Below, one piece after another: positions 8,435 through 16,401 of a stretch of DNA of 38,964 bases (the stretch's first letter is position 1; each line of letters begins with the position of its first letter). The notes under the pieces were generated by a model. It was not told the origin of the DNA and made no database searches. It was given only the letters and a program-made list of their open reading frames with translations. This stretch comes from Cryobacterium shii (GTDB lineage: Bacteria > Actinomycetota > Actinomycetes > Actinomycetales > Microbacteriaceae). A program made the position numbers and the translations under genes. The stretch covers positions 1-38,964 of the forward strand of contig NZ_SOFY01000023.1 in NCBI RefSeq assembly GCF_004402595.1, given 5' to 3'.

Positions 8435-8440
8435 TAGAGT
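8435..8440 (+). promoter_or_regulatory. Candidate -10 box of the gabT operon
   Basis: TAGAGT stands about 60 bases before gabT, with no close -35 consensus at the expected spacing. A weak -35 next to upstream direct repeats is typical of an activator-dependent promoter. Confidence 0.35.
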
Positions 8441-8503
8441 GTGGCAATTGGCATCGTCGCCGGCAGCGCGCCGATGCATCTCGGTCCCAGAACTGGAGCA
8501 GCC

Positions 8504-9868
8504 ATGACCATTGTCGAATCCCTTGCCCAAGAAACCCCCGTCGGCGGACCCTCCCTCCCGCAGGAGCGACGCCTCGTCACGGCGATCCCCGGTCCGAAGT
8601 CGCAGGAACTCAGCGCCCGCAAGGCGCAGGCCGTCTCGGCCGGCGTGGGCGTCACCCTGCCCGTGTACATCGTGGCCGCCGGCGGCGGCGTGCTGGTCGA
8701 CGTGGACGGCAACTCCCTGATCGACCTCGGCAGCGGCATCGCCGTGACCGGGATCGGCAACAGTGCCCCCGAGGTGGTCGCGGCCGTCGCCGCCCAGCTC
8801 GCCCAGTTCACGCACACCTGCTTCACCGTCGCGCCCTACGACTCCTACATCGCCGTGGCCGAAACGCTCAACCGGCTCACCCCCGGCGACCACCCCAAGC
8901 GCAGCGCGCTGTTCAACTCCGGCGCCGAGGCCGTGGAGAACGCGGTCAAGATCGCCCGGCACTACACCGGCAAGCAGGCCGTCGTCGCCTTCGACCACGC
9001 GTACCACGGCCGCACCACGCTCACCATGGGCCTGACGGCCAAGAACCAGCCCTACAAGAACGGTTTCGGCCCCTTCGCCGCGGAGATCTACCGCGCGCCG
9101 ATGTCCTACCCCTACCGTGACGGCGGCCTGGACGGCGTTGCCGCGGCCACCCGCGCCATCTCCCAGATCGAGAAGCAGATCGGGGCGGACAACCTCGCGG
9201 CCCTGATCATCGAGCCGATCCAGGGCGAGGGCGGCTTCATCGTTCCCGCCCCGGGCTTCCTGCCCACCCTGGTCGCGTGGTGCCGCGCCAACGGGGTCGT
9301 CTTCATTGCCGACGAGGTGCAGACCGGCTTCGCCCGCACCGGCGACATGTTCGCGAGCGAGCACGAAGGCATCGTGCCGGACATCATGGTGATGGCCAAG
9401 GGCATCGCCGGCGGCCTGCCCCTCTCCGCCGTCACCGGCCGGGCCGAGATCATGGACGCCCCCCAGGTCGGCGGCATCGGCGGCACCTACGGCGGCAACC
9501 CGCTCGCCTGCGCCGCGGCCCTCGCGACCATGGAAAGCTACGAGAAAGACGACCTGGCCCGGCGGGCGCGGGACATCGGCGTCATCATGACCGGTCGACT
9601 GAACGCACTGCGGGCCGTCGACAAGCGCGTCGGCGACGTACGCGGTCGCGGTGCCATGATCGCGATCGAACTCGTCGACCCGGTCACCGGCGACCCGGAT
9701 GCCGCCCTCACCGGCCGCATCGTGTCCGCCGCCCACGCGCAGGGAGTCATCCTGCTCACCTGCGGCACCTACGGCAACGTGATCCGCTTCCTGCCGCCGC
9801 TGAGCATCCCCGACGCCCTCCTGGTCGAGGGCCTGCAGGTTCTCGCGAGCGCCCTGGCCGCCGCATGA
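8504..9868 (+). CDS. gabT: 4-aminobutyrate-2-oxoglutarate transaminase
   Basis: A 454-residue class-III PLP aminotransferase. The cofactor Lys is predicted at K299 (MVMAKGIAGG). The Asp that hydrogen-bonds the pyridine nitrogen is D270 in FIADEVQTGF, and the cofactor-phosphate loop is FNSGAEAVENAVK (137-149). Overall similarity pattern and length fit GabT. It moves the amino group of GABA to 2-oxoglutarate, giving succinate semialdehyde and glutamate. The ATG at 8504 has GGAGCA seven bases upstream; upstream in-frame residues are not family-like. The stop overlaps the next start (ATGA), so translation is probably coupled to the dehydrogenase. Position after a PucR-type regulator supports a GABA role over other omega-aminotransferases. 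Confidence 0.93.
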   Translation: MTIVESLAQETPVGGPSLPQERRLVTAIPGPKSQELSARKAQAVSAGVGVTLPVYIVAAGGGVLVDVDGNSLIDLGSGIAVTGIGNSAPEVVAAVAAQLAQFTHTCFTVAPYDSYIAVAETLNRLTPGDHPKRSALFNSGAEAVENAVKIARHYTGKQAVVAFDHAYHGRTTLTMGLTAKNQPYKNGFGPFAAEIYRAPMSYPYRDGGLDGVAAATRAISQIEKQIGADNLAALIIEPIQGEGGFIVPAPGFLPTLVAWCRANGVVFIADEVQTGFARTGDMFASEHEGIVPDIMVMAKGIAGGLPLSAVTGRAEIMDAPQVGGIGGTYGGNPLACAAALATMESYEKDDLARRARDIGVIMTGRLNALRAVDKRVGDVRGRGAMIAIELVDPVTGDPDAALTGRIVSAAHAQGVILLTCGTYGNVIRFLPPLSIPDALLVEGLQVLASALAAA

Positions 9869-11172
9869 GCCTGCTCGAGGCCGCGCCGGCGCCCCTGGCG
9901 CTGCCGCAGGCGACCCCGCAGGCGACCCCCCTGGCCACCCCGCTCGACGACGCACGCTCCCAGCTCCGCGCCGCCATCGGCGTGCTCGGCTACAGCGACG
10001 GCCTGCACTCCCTGCTCGCCACCCCGCGGCGCGAGATGACGGTCGCCGTGCCGCTCCGCCGCGACGACGGAACCACCCGCCTCTTCACCGGCTACCGGGT
10101 GCAGCACAACCTGTCCCGCGGCCCCGCGAAGGGCGGCCTGCGCTACAGCCCGAACGTCACCCTCGACGAGGTGCGTGCCCTCGCCATGTGGATGACCTGG
10201 AAATGCGCCCTGCTGGACGTGCCGTACGGCGGTGCCAAGGGCGGAGTCACCATCGACCCCCGCCTGTTCTCCCAGCCCGAACTGGAACGCGTCACCCGCC
10301 GCTACACCAGCGAGATCCTGCCCATCATCGGCCCGGAGAAGGACATCCCGGCACCCGACATGGGCACCGACGAGCGCACCATGGCCTGGATCATGGACAC
10401 CTACTCCGTCAACGTCGGCTACACCGTCCCCGGGATCGTGACCGGCAAGCCGATCAGCCTGGGCGGCTCCCACGGCCGCGCCAGCGCCACCTCGCGCGGC
10501 GTTACCCACATGGCCATCGCGGCGTTGAAGCACCGCGGCATCCGTCCCGAAGGGGCGACCGCGGCGGTGCAGGGCTTCGGCAAGGTCGGTCACGACGCCG
10601 CCGTCTTCCTCACCGACGCCGGCGTGCGCGTGGTGGCCGTGAGCGACCAGTACGGCGCCGTGTACAACGCCGCCGGCCTCGACTTCGAACGGCTCAGCGC
10701 GCACGTCGCCACGACCGGCAGGGTCGTCGGCTTCGCCGGGGCCGAACCGATCGACGGGGACGCCCTGCTCGAACTGCCCGTCGACCTGCTCGTGCCGGCC
10801 GCCGTCGAAGGCGTGCTGCACGAGGGCAACGCGGCGCGCGTCACCGCGCGGGTCATCGTCGAGGGTGCCAACGGCCCCACCTCGCCCGCGGCCGACGCCA
10901 TCTTCGCCGCCAACGGGCAGCTCGTTGTGCCCGATATCCTCGCCAACGCCGGCGGCGTCATCGTCTCCTACTTCGAATGGGTGCAGGGCAACCAGGCCTA
11001 CTGGTGGAACGCCGCGGAGGTCGAGCACAAACTGGCCGAACGGATGCTCGCCGCCTGGCACCAGGTCGTCGACTACGCCGCCGCCCGCGACCTGTCCCTG
11101 CGCGCCGCCGCCACCGTGCTCGCCGTCGAACGGGTCGCGGAAGCGCACCTGCTGCGCGGCCTCTACCCCTGA
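9865..11172 (+). CDS. Glu/Leu/Phe/Val family dehydrogenase (probable glutamate dehydrogenase)
   Basis: A 435-residue enzyme. It has the catalytic block DVPYGGAKGGVTI (Lys125), an upstream substrate-site Lys in MTWK (113), PAPDMGTDERTMAWIMDTYS, and a Rossmann NAD(P) loop AAVQGFGKVGHDAA. These identify the ELFV dehydrogenase superfamily, with the pattern of hexameric NAD-type glutamate dehydrogenases. The first ~28 residues are a low-complexity Ala/Pro/Thr extension (repeated ATPQATP). It overlaps gabT by four bases. It should oxidatively deaminate glutamate to 2-oxoglutarate and ammonium, regenerating the GabT acceptor. Glutamate over leucine specificity is inferred from context. Confidence 0.88.
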   Translation: MSLLEAAPAPLALPQATPQATPLATPLDDARSQLRAAIGVLGYSDGLHSLLATPRREMTVAVPLRRDDGTTRLFTGYRVQHNLSRGPAKGGLRYSPNVTLDEVRALAMWMTWKCALLDVPYGGAKGGVTIDPRLFSQPELERVTRRYTSEILPIIGPEKDIPAPDMGTDERTMAWIMDTYSVNVGYTVPGIVTGKPISLGGSHGRASATSRGVTHMAIAALKHRGIRPEGATAAVQGFGKVGHDAAVFLTDAGVRVVAVSDQYGAVYNAAGLDFERLSAHVATTGRVVGFAGAEPIDGDALLELPVDLLVPAAVEGVLHEGNAARVTARVIVEGANGPTSPAADAIFAANGQLVVPDILANAGGVIVSYFEWVQGNQAYWWNAAEVEHKLAERMLAAWHQVVDYAAARDLSLRAAATVLAVERVAEAHLLRGLYP

Positions 11173-11233
11173 TCCCAGTCCGGCACCGTCCCCCCTCCTG
11201 CATTACCCGCATCGCATCGGAAAGAGAATCATC

Positions 11234-12694
11234 GTGTCCACCCGTGAAACCGAACTGCTCGCCCGCGTCCCGGCCGGCCTCTACATCGACGGCGCCTGGC
11301 AGCAGGGCGGCGGCGAGCCGATCGACGTCACCGACCCGGCGACGGGCGTTGTGCTCAAACAGATCGCCAACGCGGATGCCGCCGACGGCATCCGTGCCCT
11401 CGACGCGGCCGTCGCCGCGGCCGACTCGTGGGCGGCCACCGCGCCGCGGGTGCGGGCCGAGATCCTGCGCCGCGCCTTCGACCTGCTGCAGGAGCGCCGC
11501 GACGACTTCGCCCTGCTGATGACGATGGAGATGGGCAAGCCGCTCGCCGAGGCCAACGGCGAAGTCACCTACGGCGGGGAGTTCCTGCGCTGGTTCAGCG
11601 AGGAGGCCGTGCGCATCAGCGGCCGCTACGGGCTGAACCCCGAGGGCACCGGCTCCATGGTCGTGTCCCAGCGGCCGGTGGGCCCGTGCCTGCTGATCAC
11701 GCCGTGGAACTTCCCGCTCGCCATGGCCACCCGCAAGATCGCCCCGGCGCTCGCCGCCGGCTGCACGGTCGTCGTGAAGCCGGCCGAGCTGACCCCGCTG
11801 ACCACCCTGTTCTTCGTGCAACTGCTCGAGGACGCGGGCGTCCCGGCCGGCGTCGTCAACGTGATCACGACCTCGGACTCGTCGACCGTGGCCGCGCCGA
11901 TCATCGCCGACCCCCGGCTGCGCAAGCTCAGCTTCACCGGGTCCACCGCCGTCGGCCGCAAGCTGATCGTGCAGGCCGCCCAGGGGGTGCTGCGCACCTC
12001 GATGGAACTGGGCGGCAACGCCCCGTTCGTCGTGTTCGAGGACGCGGACCTGGACAAGGCCGTCGAGGGCGCCATGCTGGCGAAGTTCCGCAACATCGGC
12101 CAGGCCTGCACCGCGGCCAACCGGTTCATCGTGCACGAGTCGGTGGCGGGCGAGTTCGCCCGCCGCGTGGCCGACCGGGTCACCGCGCTGAAGATGGGCC
12201 GCGGCACCGAGTCCGGCGTCACCATCGGCCCCCTCGTCAACGAGGCCGCCGTCGCCGGCACCGACGCGCTCGTCAAGGACGCGCTGGCCCACGGCGCCAC
12301 CCTGCTCACCGGCGGGGTGCGCCCGGCCGGCCCCGGCTCCTTCTACGAGCCGACCGTGCTGACCGGCGTCACGCCGGGCAGCGCCATCCTGAGCGAAGAG
12401 ATCTTCGGCCCCGTCGTGGGCATCGTCACCTTCACCGACGAGGCCGAGGCCGTGCGTTTGGCCAACTCGACCGAATACGGGCTGGTCAGCTACGTCTTCA
12501 CCCAGGACCTGGCCCGCGGGCAGCGGATGATCGCCCAGCTGGACACTGGAATGATGGGGTTGAACACGGGGTTGGTTTCCAACGCCGCGGCCCCGTTCGG
12601 CGGCGTCAAACAGTCCGGTCTCGGCCGGGAAGGCGGGCTCGAGGGAATCCACGAGTACCTGTCCACCAAGTACACGCTCATCCCGGTCTCCTGA
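11234..12694 (+). CDS. gabD: Succinate-semialdehyde dehydrogenase (NAD(P)+)
   Basis: A 486-residue aldehyde dehydrogenase with ITPWNFPLAM (155-164), the cofactor loop FTGSTAVGRKL (234-244), catalytic base Glu258 (MELGGNAPF) and catalytic Cys292 (GQACTAANRF). These features and length fit GabD of the SSADH-I type. It oxidises succinate semialdehyde to succinate, the last step of GABA breakdown. In this cluster it could also oxidise 4-aminobutanal from the adjacent amine oxidase, since no second aldehyde dehydrogenase is present. The start is the GTG at 11234 (VSTRETELLARV), 61 bp after the dehydrogenase stop, with GGAAAGAG upstream. Upstream in-frame residues look non-coding. Confidence 0.93.
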   Translation: MSTRETELLARVPAGLYIDGAWQQGGGEPIDVTDPATGVVLKQIANADAADGIRALDAAVAAADSWAATAPRVRAEILRRAFDLLQERRDDFALLMTMEMGKPLAEANGEVTYGGEFLRWFSEEAVRISGRYGLNPEGTGSMVVSQRPVGPCLLITPWNFPLAMATRKIAPALAAGCTVVVKPAELTPLTTLFFVQLLEDAGVPAGVVNVITTSDSSTVAAPIIADPRLRKLSFTGSTAVGRKLIVQAAQGVLRTSMELGGNAPFVVFEDADLDKAVEGAMLAKFRNIGQACTAANRFIVHESVAGEFARRVADRVTALKMGRGTESGVTIGPLVNEAAVAGTDALVKDALAHGATLLTGGVRPAGPGSFYEPTVLTGVTPGSAILSEEIFGPVVGIVTFTDEAEAVRLANSTEYGLVSYVFTQDLARGQRMIAQLDTGMMGLNTGLVSNAAAPFGGVKQSGLGREGGLEGIHEYLSTKYTLIPVS

Positions 12695-12755
12695 CCGTTC
12701 ATCGACTCCCACCATCCGCGGCATCAGCAACCACCAGCATCCAGGGGAAACAACA

Positions 12756-14108
12756 ATGACCATCATCGAACGTGACATCGTCATCATCGGCGCCGGCGCA
12801 TCCGGCCTGACCGCCGCGACCGCGCTGCAGAAGGCCGGCCACACCGTGGCCGTGCTCGAAGCGCGCGACCGCGTCGGCGGCCGGCTCTGGACCGACGACA
12901 TCGAGGGCGCCATGCTCGAGATCGGCGGCCAGTGGGTCTCGCCCGACCAGGACGCGCTCAAGGACACCATCGCGGAGCTCGGCCTCGAGACCTTCGCGCG
13001 GTACCGCGACGGCGAGAGCGTCTACGTCAACGCGGCGGGCGAGCGCACCCGGTTCGAGGGCGAGATCTTCCCAGTCTCTCCCGACACCGAGCGGGAGATC
13101 GTGCGCCTGATCGAGAAGCTGGACGGGCTCGTCGCCGAAACCGACCCCGACCGGCCGTGGACGCACCCGCAGGCGAAGGAACTCGACGAGATCTCCTTCA
13201 GCGCCTGGCTGGAGCAGGAGACCACCGACCAGGAGGCCCGCGACAACATCGGCATGTTCATCGCCGGTGCCATGCTGACCAAGCCGGCCCACGCGTTCTC
13301 CACCCTGCAGGCGCTGCTGATGGCGGCCAGTGCCGGCAGCTTCAGCAACCTCGTCGACGCCGACTTCATCCTGGACGAGCGCGTCGTCGGGGGCCTGCAG
13401 CAGGTGCCGATCCTGCTCGCCGAGCGCCTCGGCGACGACGTGTTCCTCGGCCAGGCCGTGCGCGCCCTGCGCTGGAACGCGGACGGCGTCGTGGCCGTCA
13501 CCGACCAGCTCGAGGTGCACGCGCGCCGCGTGATCGTGGCCGTCCCACCGGTGCTCTACAACCGGATCTCGTTCGAACCCCCGCTTCCGCGCCGCCAGCA
13601 CCAGCTGCACCAGCACCTGTCGATGGGTTTTGTGATCAAGGTGCACGCGGTCTACGAGACCCCGTTCTGGCGCGAGGACGGCCTGTCCGGCACGGCCTTC
13701 AGCCCGTACGAGCTCGTGCACGAGGCCTACGACAACACGAACTTCGGCGACACCCGTGGCACGTTCGTCGGGTTCGTCTCCGACGAAGCGGCCGACGAGG
13801 TCTTCACCCTCACGGCGGAGGAACGCAAGCAGCGCATCCTCACCTCGCTTTCGCACTACTTCGGCGAGAAGGCGCTCACGCCGGTCGTGTACTACGAGAG
13901 CGACTGGGGCACCGAGGAATGGACCCGCGGTGCCTACGCGGCCAGCTTCGACCTGGGCGGGCTGGCCCGGTACGGCGCCGACCTGCGCACGCCGGTGGGA
14001 CCGATCTCGTTCTCCTGCAGCGACCTGGCCGGCAAGGGGTACCAGCACGTCGACGGCGCCATCCGGATGGGCCGCGACACGGCGGCCCTGGTCGCAGCCG
14101 GACTCTAG
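12756..14108 (+). CDS. Flavin monoamine oxidase, putrescine-oxidase-like
   Basis: A 450-residue FAD enzyme. It has the dinucleotide-binding motif IIGAGASGLTAA (10-21), the EARDRVGGRLW signature that follows it, IGGQWVSPDQD, and a C-terminal FAD-contact segment GKGYQHVDGAIRMGRDTAALV. Length and pattern match actinobacterial putrescine oxidases and other MAO-family amine oxidases. It oxidises a primary amine to an aldehyde with release of ammonia and H2O2. Placement 61 bp after gabD argues for putrescine, whose product 4-aminobutanal leads into GABA. No amine or GABA transporter is in the cluster, so uptake is encoded elsewhere or substrates are internal. Substrate choice is inference. Confidence 0.87.
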   Translation: MTIIERDIVIIGAGASGLTAATALQKAGHTVAVLEARDRVGGRLWTDDIEGAMLEIGGQWVSPDQDALKDTIAELGLETFARYRDGESVYVNAAGERTRFEGEIFPVSPDTEREIVRLIEKLDGLVAETDPDRPWTHPQAKELDEISFSAWLEQETTDQEARDNIGMFIAGAMLTKPAHAFSTLQALLMAASAGSFSNLVDADFILDERVVGGLQQVPILLAERLGDDVFLGQAVRALRWNADGVVAVTDQLEVHARRVIVAVPPVLYNRISFEPPLPRRQHQLHQHLSMGFVIKVHAVYETPFWREDGLSGTAFSPYELVHEAYDNTNFGDTRGTFVGFVSDEAADEVFTLTAEERKQRILTSLSHYFGEKALTPVVYYESDWGTEEWTRGAYAASFDLGGLARYGADLRTPVGPISFSCSDLAGKGYQHVDGAIRMGRDTAALVAAGL

Positions 14109-14117
14109 CCGCGCCGC

Positions 14118-14140
14118 CGGATGCCGGCTGCCGGCATCCG
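14118..14140. terminator. Hairpin after the amine-oxidase gene
   Basis: A perfect 10-bp stem, CGGATGCCGG/CCGGCATCCG, with a CTG loop begins ten bases after the amine-oxidase stop. No U-tract follows. Both arms contain the overrepresented octamer CGGATGCC. It probably ends the gabT operon and perhaps the convergent FAD-dehydrogenase transcript. Confidence 0.55.
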
Positions 14141-14142
14141 TC

Positions 14143-14210
14143 TCGCGGCGCACCTTCGGGGCGCGGGCGCATGCTCCAGCCTGCGCCCGCGTGCACAGGG
14201 TGCGCCGCGA
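14143..14210. repeat. 68-bp nested palindrome, family B copy 1
   Basis: Outer arms TCGCGGCGCACC (14143-14154) and GGTGCGCCGCGA (14199-14210) pair perfectly. Inner arms GCGGGCGCA (14163-14171) and TGCGCCCGC (14182-14190) form a second stem. The element has the same 68-bp length, the same ten-base ends and GCGGGCGCA at the same internal offset as the copy at 32037-32104. It sits between convergent genes. Confidence 0.75.
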
Positions 14211-14224
14211 CGCCGGGGCTGCGT

Positions 14225-15901
14225 CTAGAGCGCCGCGGCGACCGCGCTACCCGCGGTGCGGCCCGTGAACAGGCACCCGCCGAGGAAGGTGCCCTCGAGC
14301 GAGCGGTAGCCGTGCATGCCGCCGCCGCCGAACCCGCTGGCCTCCCCGGCCGCGTACAGGCCGGGGATCGGCTGGCCGTCCGCGCCCAGGGCCCGGGCGG
14401 ACAGGTCGGTTTCGATGCCGCCGAGGCTCTTCCGGGTGAGGATGTGCAGCTTCACCGCGATCAGGGGCCCGTTCTTCGGGTCGAGCAGTTTGTGCGGGCT
14501 GGCGACGCGGATGAGACGGTCGCCCCGATAGTGCCGCGCCTGCCGGATCGCGTTGATCTGGGCATCCTTTGAGAAACCGTTGTCGAGTTCCCGGTCCCGG
14601 GCGCGGATCTCCCGCTCGACGTTGGTGAAGTCCAGGCGCACCTCAGGTGCACGCTGCTATATGCCGGTCAGCAGGTCGTGCAGGGTGTCGGCGACGACGA
14701 AGTCGACGCCCTTCTCCTTGAACGCCTCCACCGGCCCCGGCGCGCCCGGGAGAAGCCTCTTCGCTAGCAACGGCAGGTTCCGGCCGGTCAGGTCGGGGTT
14801 CTGCTCACTGCCGGAGAGGGCGAATTCCTTCTGGATGATCTTCTGGGTGAGCACGAACCAGCTGTGCTCGTGTCCGGTCTTGAGGATGTACTCCAGCGAG
14901 CCGAGGGTGTCGAACCCGGGGAAGAGCGGCCCGGGCAGTCGTGCGCCGGTGGCGTCGAGCCAGAGGGAGGACGGACCGGGGAGGATACGGATGCCGTGGG
15001 CGGCCCAGACCGGGTCCCAGTTCGTGATCCCCTCGGTGTAGTGCCACATCCGGTCCCCGTTGATCAGGCGCGCGCCGCCCCGCTCGCTGATGCCGAGCAT
15101 CCGTCCGTCGACGTGCGCCGGGACGCCGGAGAGAAGCTTCTTCGGCGCCGTGCCCAGGCGCGTCGGCCACTGGGCGCGCACGAGGTCGTGGTTGCCGCCG
15201 ATGCCTCCGCTGGTGACGATCACGGCCGAGGCCCGCAGTTCGAAGTCACCCACCGGGTCGCGTGAACTCGCTGTGCCGCGTTCCGCGCCGTCGTCGGCGA
15301 GGCGCACTCCGCGGACGCCCACCACGCCGCCGTCCTCGATGAGGAGCTCGTCGACCCGGTGCCGATGCAGTGCGCTCACCTGGCCGGCCTGAACGCCCTG
15401 CCTCACCCGCGTGATGAAGGGCGTCAGGAGTGCCGGGCCGGTGCCCCAGACGATGTGGAACCGCGGCACCGAGTTGCCGTGTTCGAGGGCCGTGTACCCG
15501 CCGCGCTCGGCCCAGCCGACGACCGGGAAGAACCGGATGCCCAGATCGTGCAGCCAGGCACGTTTCTCGCCGCTGGCGAAGTCGAGGTAGGCATCCGCCC
15601 ACAGGGTCGGCCAGTAGTCCTCGGCCCGGTCGAAGCCGGCGCTCGCGAACCAGTCCTGGCGGGCGAGCTCGGGGGAGTCGTGAACGCCGAGGCGGCGCTG
15701 CTCGGGGGAGTCGACCAGGAAGAGCCCGCCGAACGACCACCAGGCCTGGCCGCCGATGGACGCGGCGCCCTCCTGGTCGACCAGGAAGACACGTTTGCCG
15801 GCATCCAGCAGCTCACACGTCGCGACGAGCCCGGCGAGGCCGGAGCCCACGACGATGACATCGGCTTCGGTCGGGGCGGCGCGACGGGGAACCGGGTTCA
15901 T
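14225..15901 (-). pseudogene. FAD-binding dehydrogenase (fumarate-reductase/KstD-like), split by an in-frame amber codon
   Basis: From ATG 15901 (GGAG upstream) the frame encodes MNPVPRRAAPTEADVIVVGSG, with the FAD motif VGSGLAGLVATCELL. It then carries the full catalytic portion (SGGIGGNHDLVRAQWP; FDTLGSLEYILKTG) up to residue 414. A TAG (14657-14659) stands at codon 415. Reading through it, the same frame continues without any shift: QRAPEVRLDFTNVEREI, a LHILTRKSLGGIETDL segment and YAAGEASGFGGGGMHGYRSL, the C-terminal FAD site, ending at 14225. The total of 558 codons equals the usual family length. One base substitution therefore separates it from an intact oxidoreductase. It may be a recent pseudogene, a sequencing error or, less likely, a readthrough site. 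The substrate is unknown. It is last in the mscS-globin operon. Confidence 0.85.
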
Positions 15902-15942
15902 CGTGACTCCATCGTCAGCGGTGCTATCGGGAGGACAGCGGG

Positions 15943-16401
15943 TTACTCGTCGAACGTGTTCAGCATGGCGAACGCGGCGCGCTCGAGGTAGTCCCACAGG
16001 GTGTCACGCTGCAGCGGGGGCAGCTCGCAGCTGTCGACGGCGGCGCGCATGTGTCTGAGCCAGCGGTCGCGGGCATCCGGGTTGACCTTGAACGGCTGGT
16101 GGCGCTGGCGCAGGCGCGGGTGGCCGCGCTGCTCGCTGTACGTGCCCGGACCGCCCCAGTACTGCTCGAGGAACATCGTGAGCCGCTCGACGGCCGGCCC
16201 GAGGTCGGCCTCCGGGTACATCGGCTTCAGCACCGGGTCGGTGGCGACGCCGCGGTAGAACTCGGCGACCAGTTTCTCGAAGAACGGTCGCCCGCCGACC
16301 TGCTCGTAAAACGACGGGCCGAGGGCCGCGCCGTCCTCACCGCCGCGGAGGTGGACCCCGGCGGGGGTGGCGGGGAAAACTGGGGTGGCGTCATTCGTCA
16401 T
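15943..16401 (-). CDS. glbO: Truncated haemoglobin, group II (trHbO-type)
   Basis: A 152-residue globin. The block FYEQVGGRPFFEKLVAEFY begins the fold at about residue 31, after an atypical ~28-residue N-terminal extension. The haem-pocket region MFLEQYWGGPGTYSEQRGHP is followed by LRQRHQPF, giving predicted proximal His101 and the group-II Trp in the family G-helix position (DRWLRHM). These match Mycobacterium GlbO closely. Family knowledge: it binds O2/NO in the cytoplasm and is linked to oxidative or nitrosative protection. Its first codons overlap the mscS stop by 11 bp, so the two are translationally linked. A start further in cannot be excluded. Confidence 0.93.
   Translation of the reverse strand: MTNDATPVFPATPAGVHLRGGEDGAALGPSFYEQVGGRPFFEKLVAEFYRGVATDPVLKPMYPEADLGPAVERLTMFLEQYWGGPGTYSEQRGHPRLRQRHQPFKVNPDARDRWLRHMRAAVDSCELPPLQRDTLWDYLERAAFAMLNTFDE

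Noticed and set aside
14225..14641. A separate small gene for a flavoprotein C-terminus
   Set aside because: It is in the same frame as the preceding minus-strand segment, separated only by TAG and five codons, so it is one broken gene.
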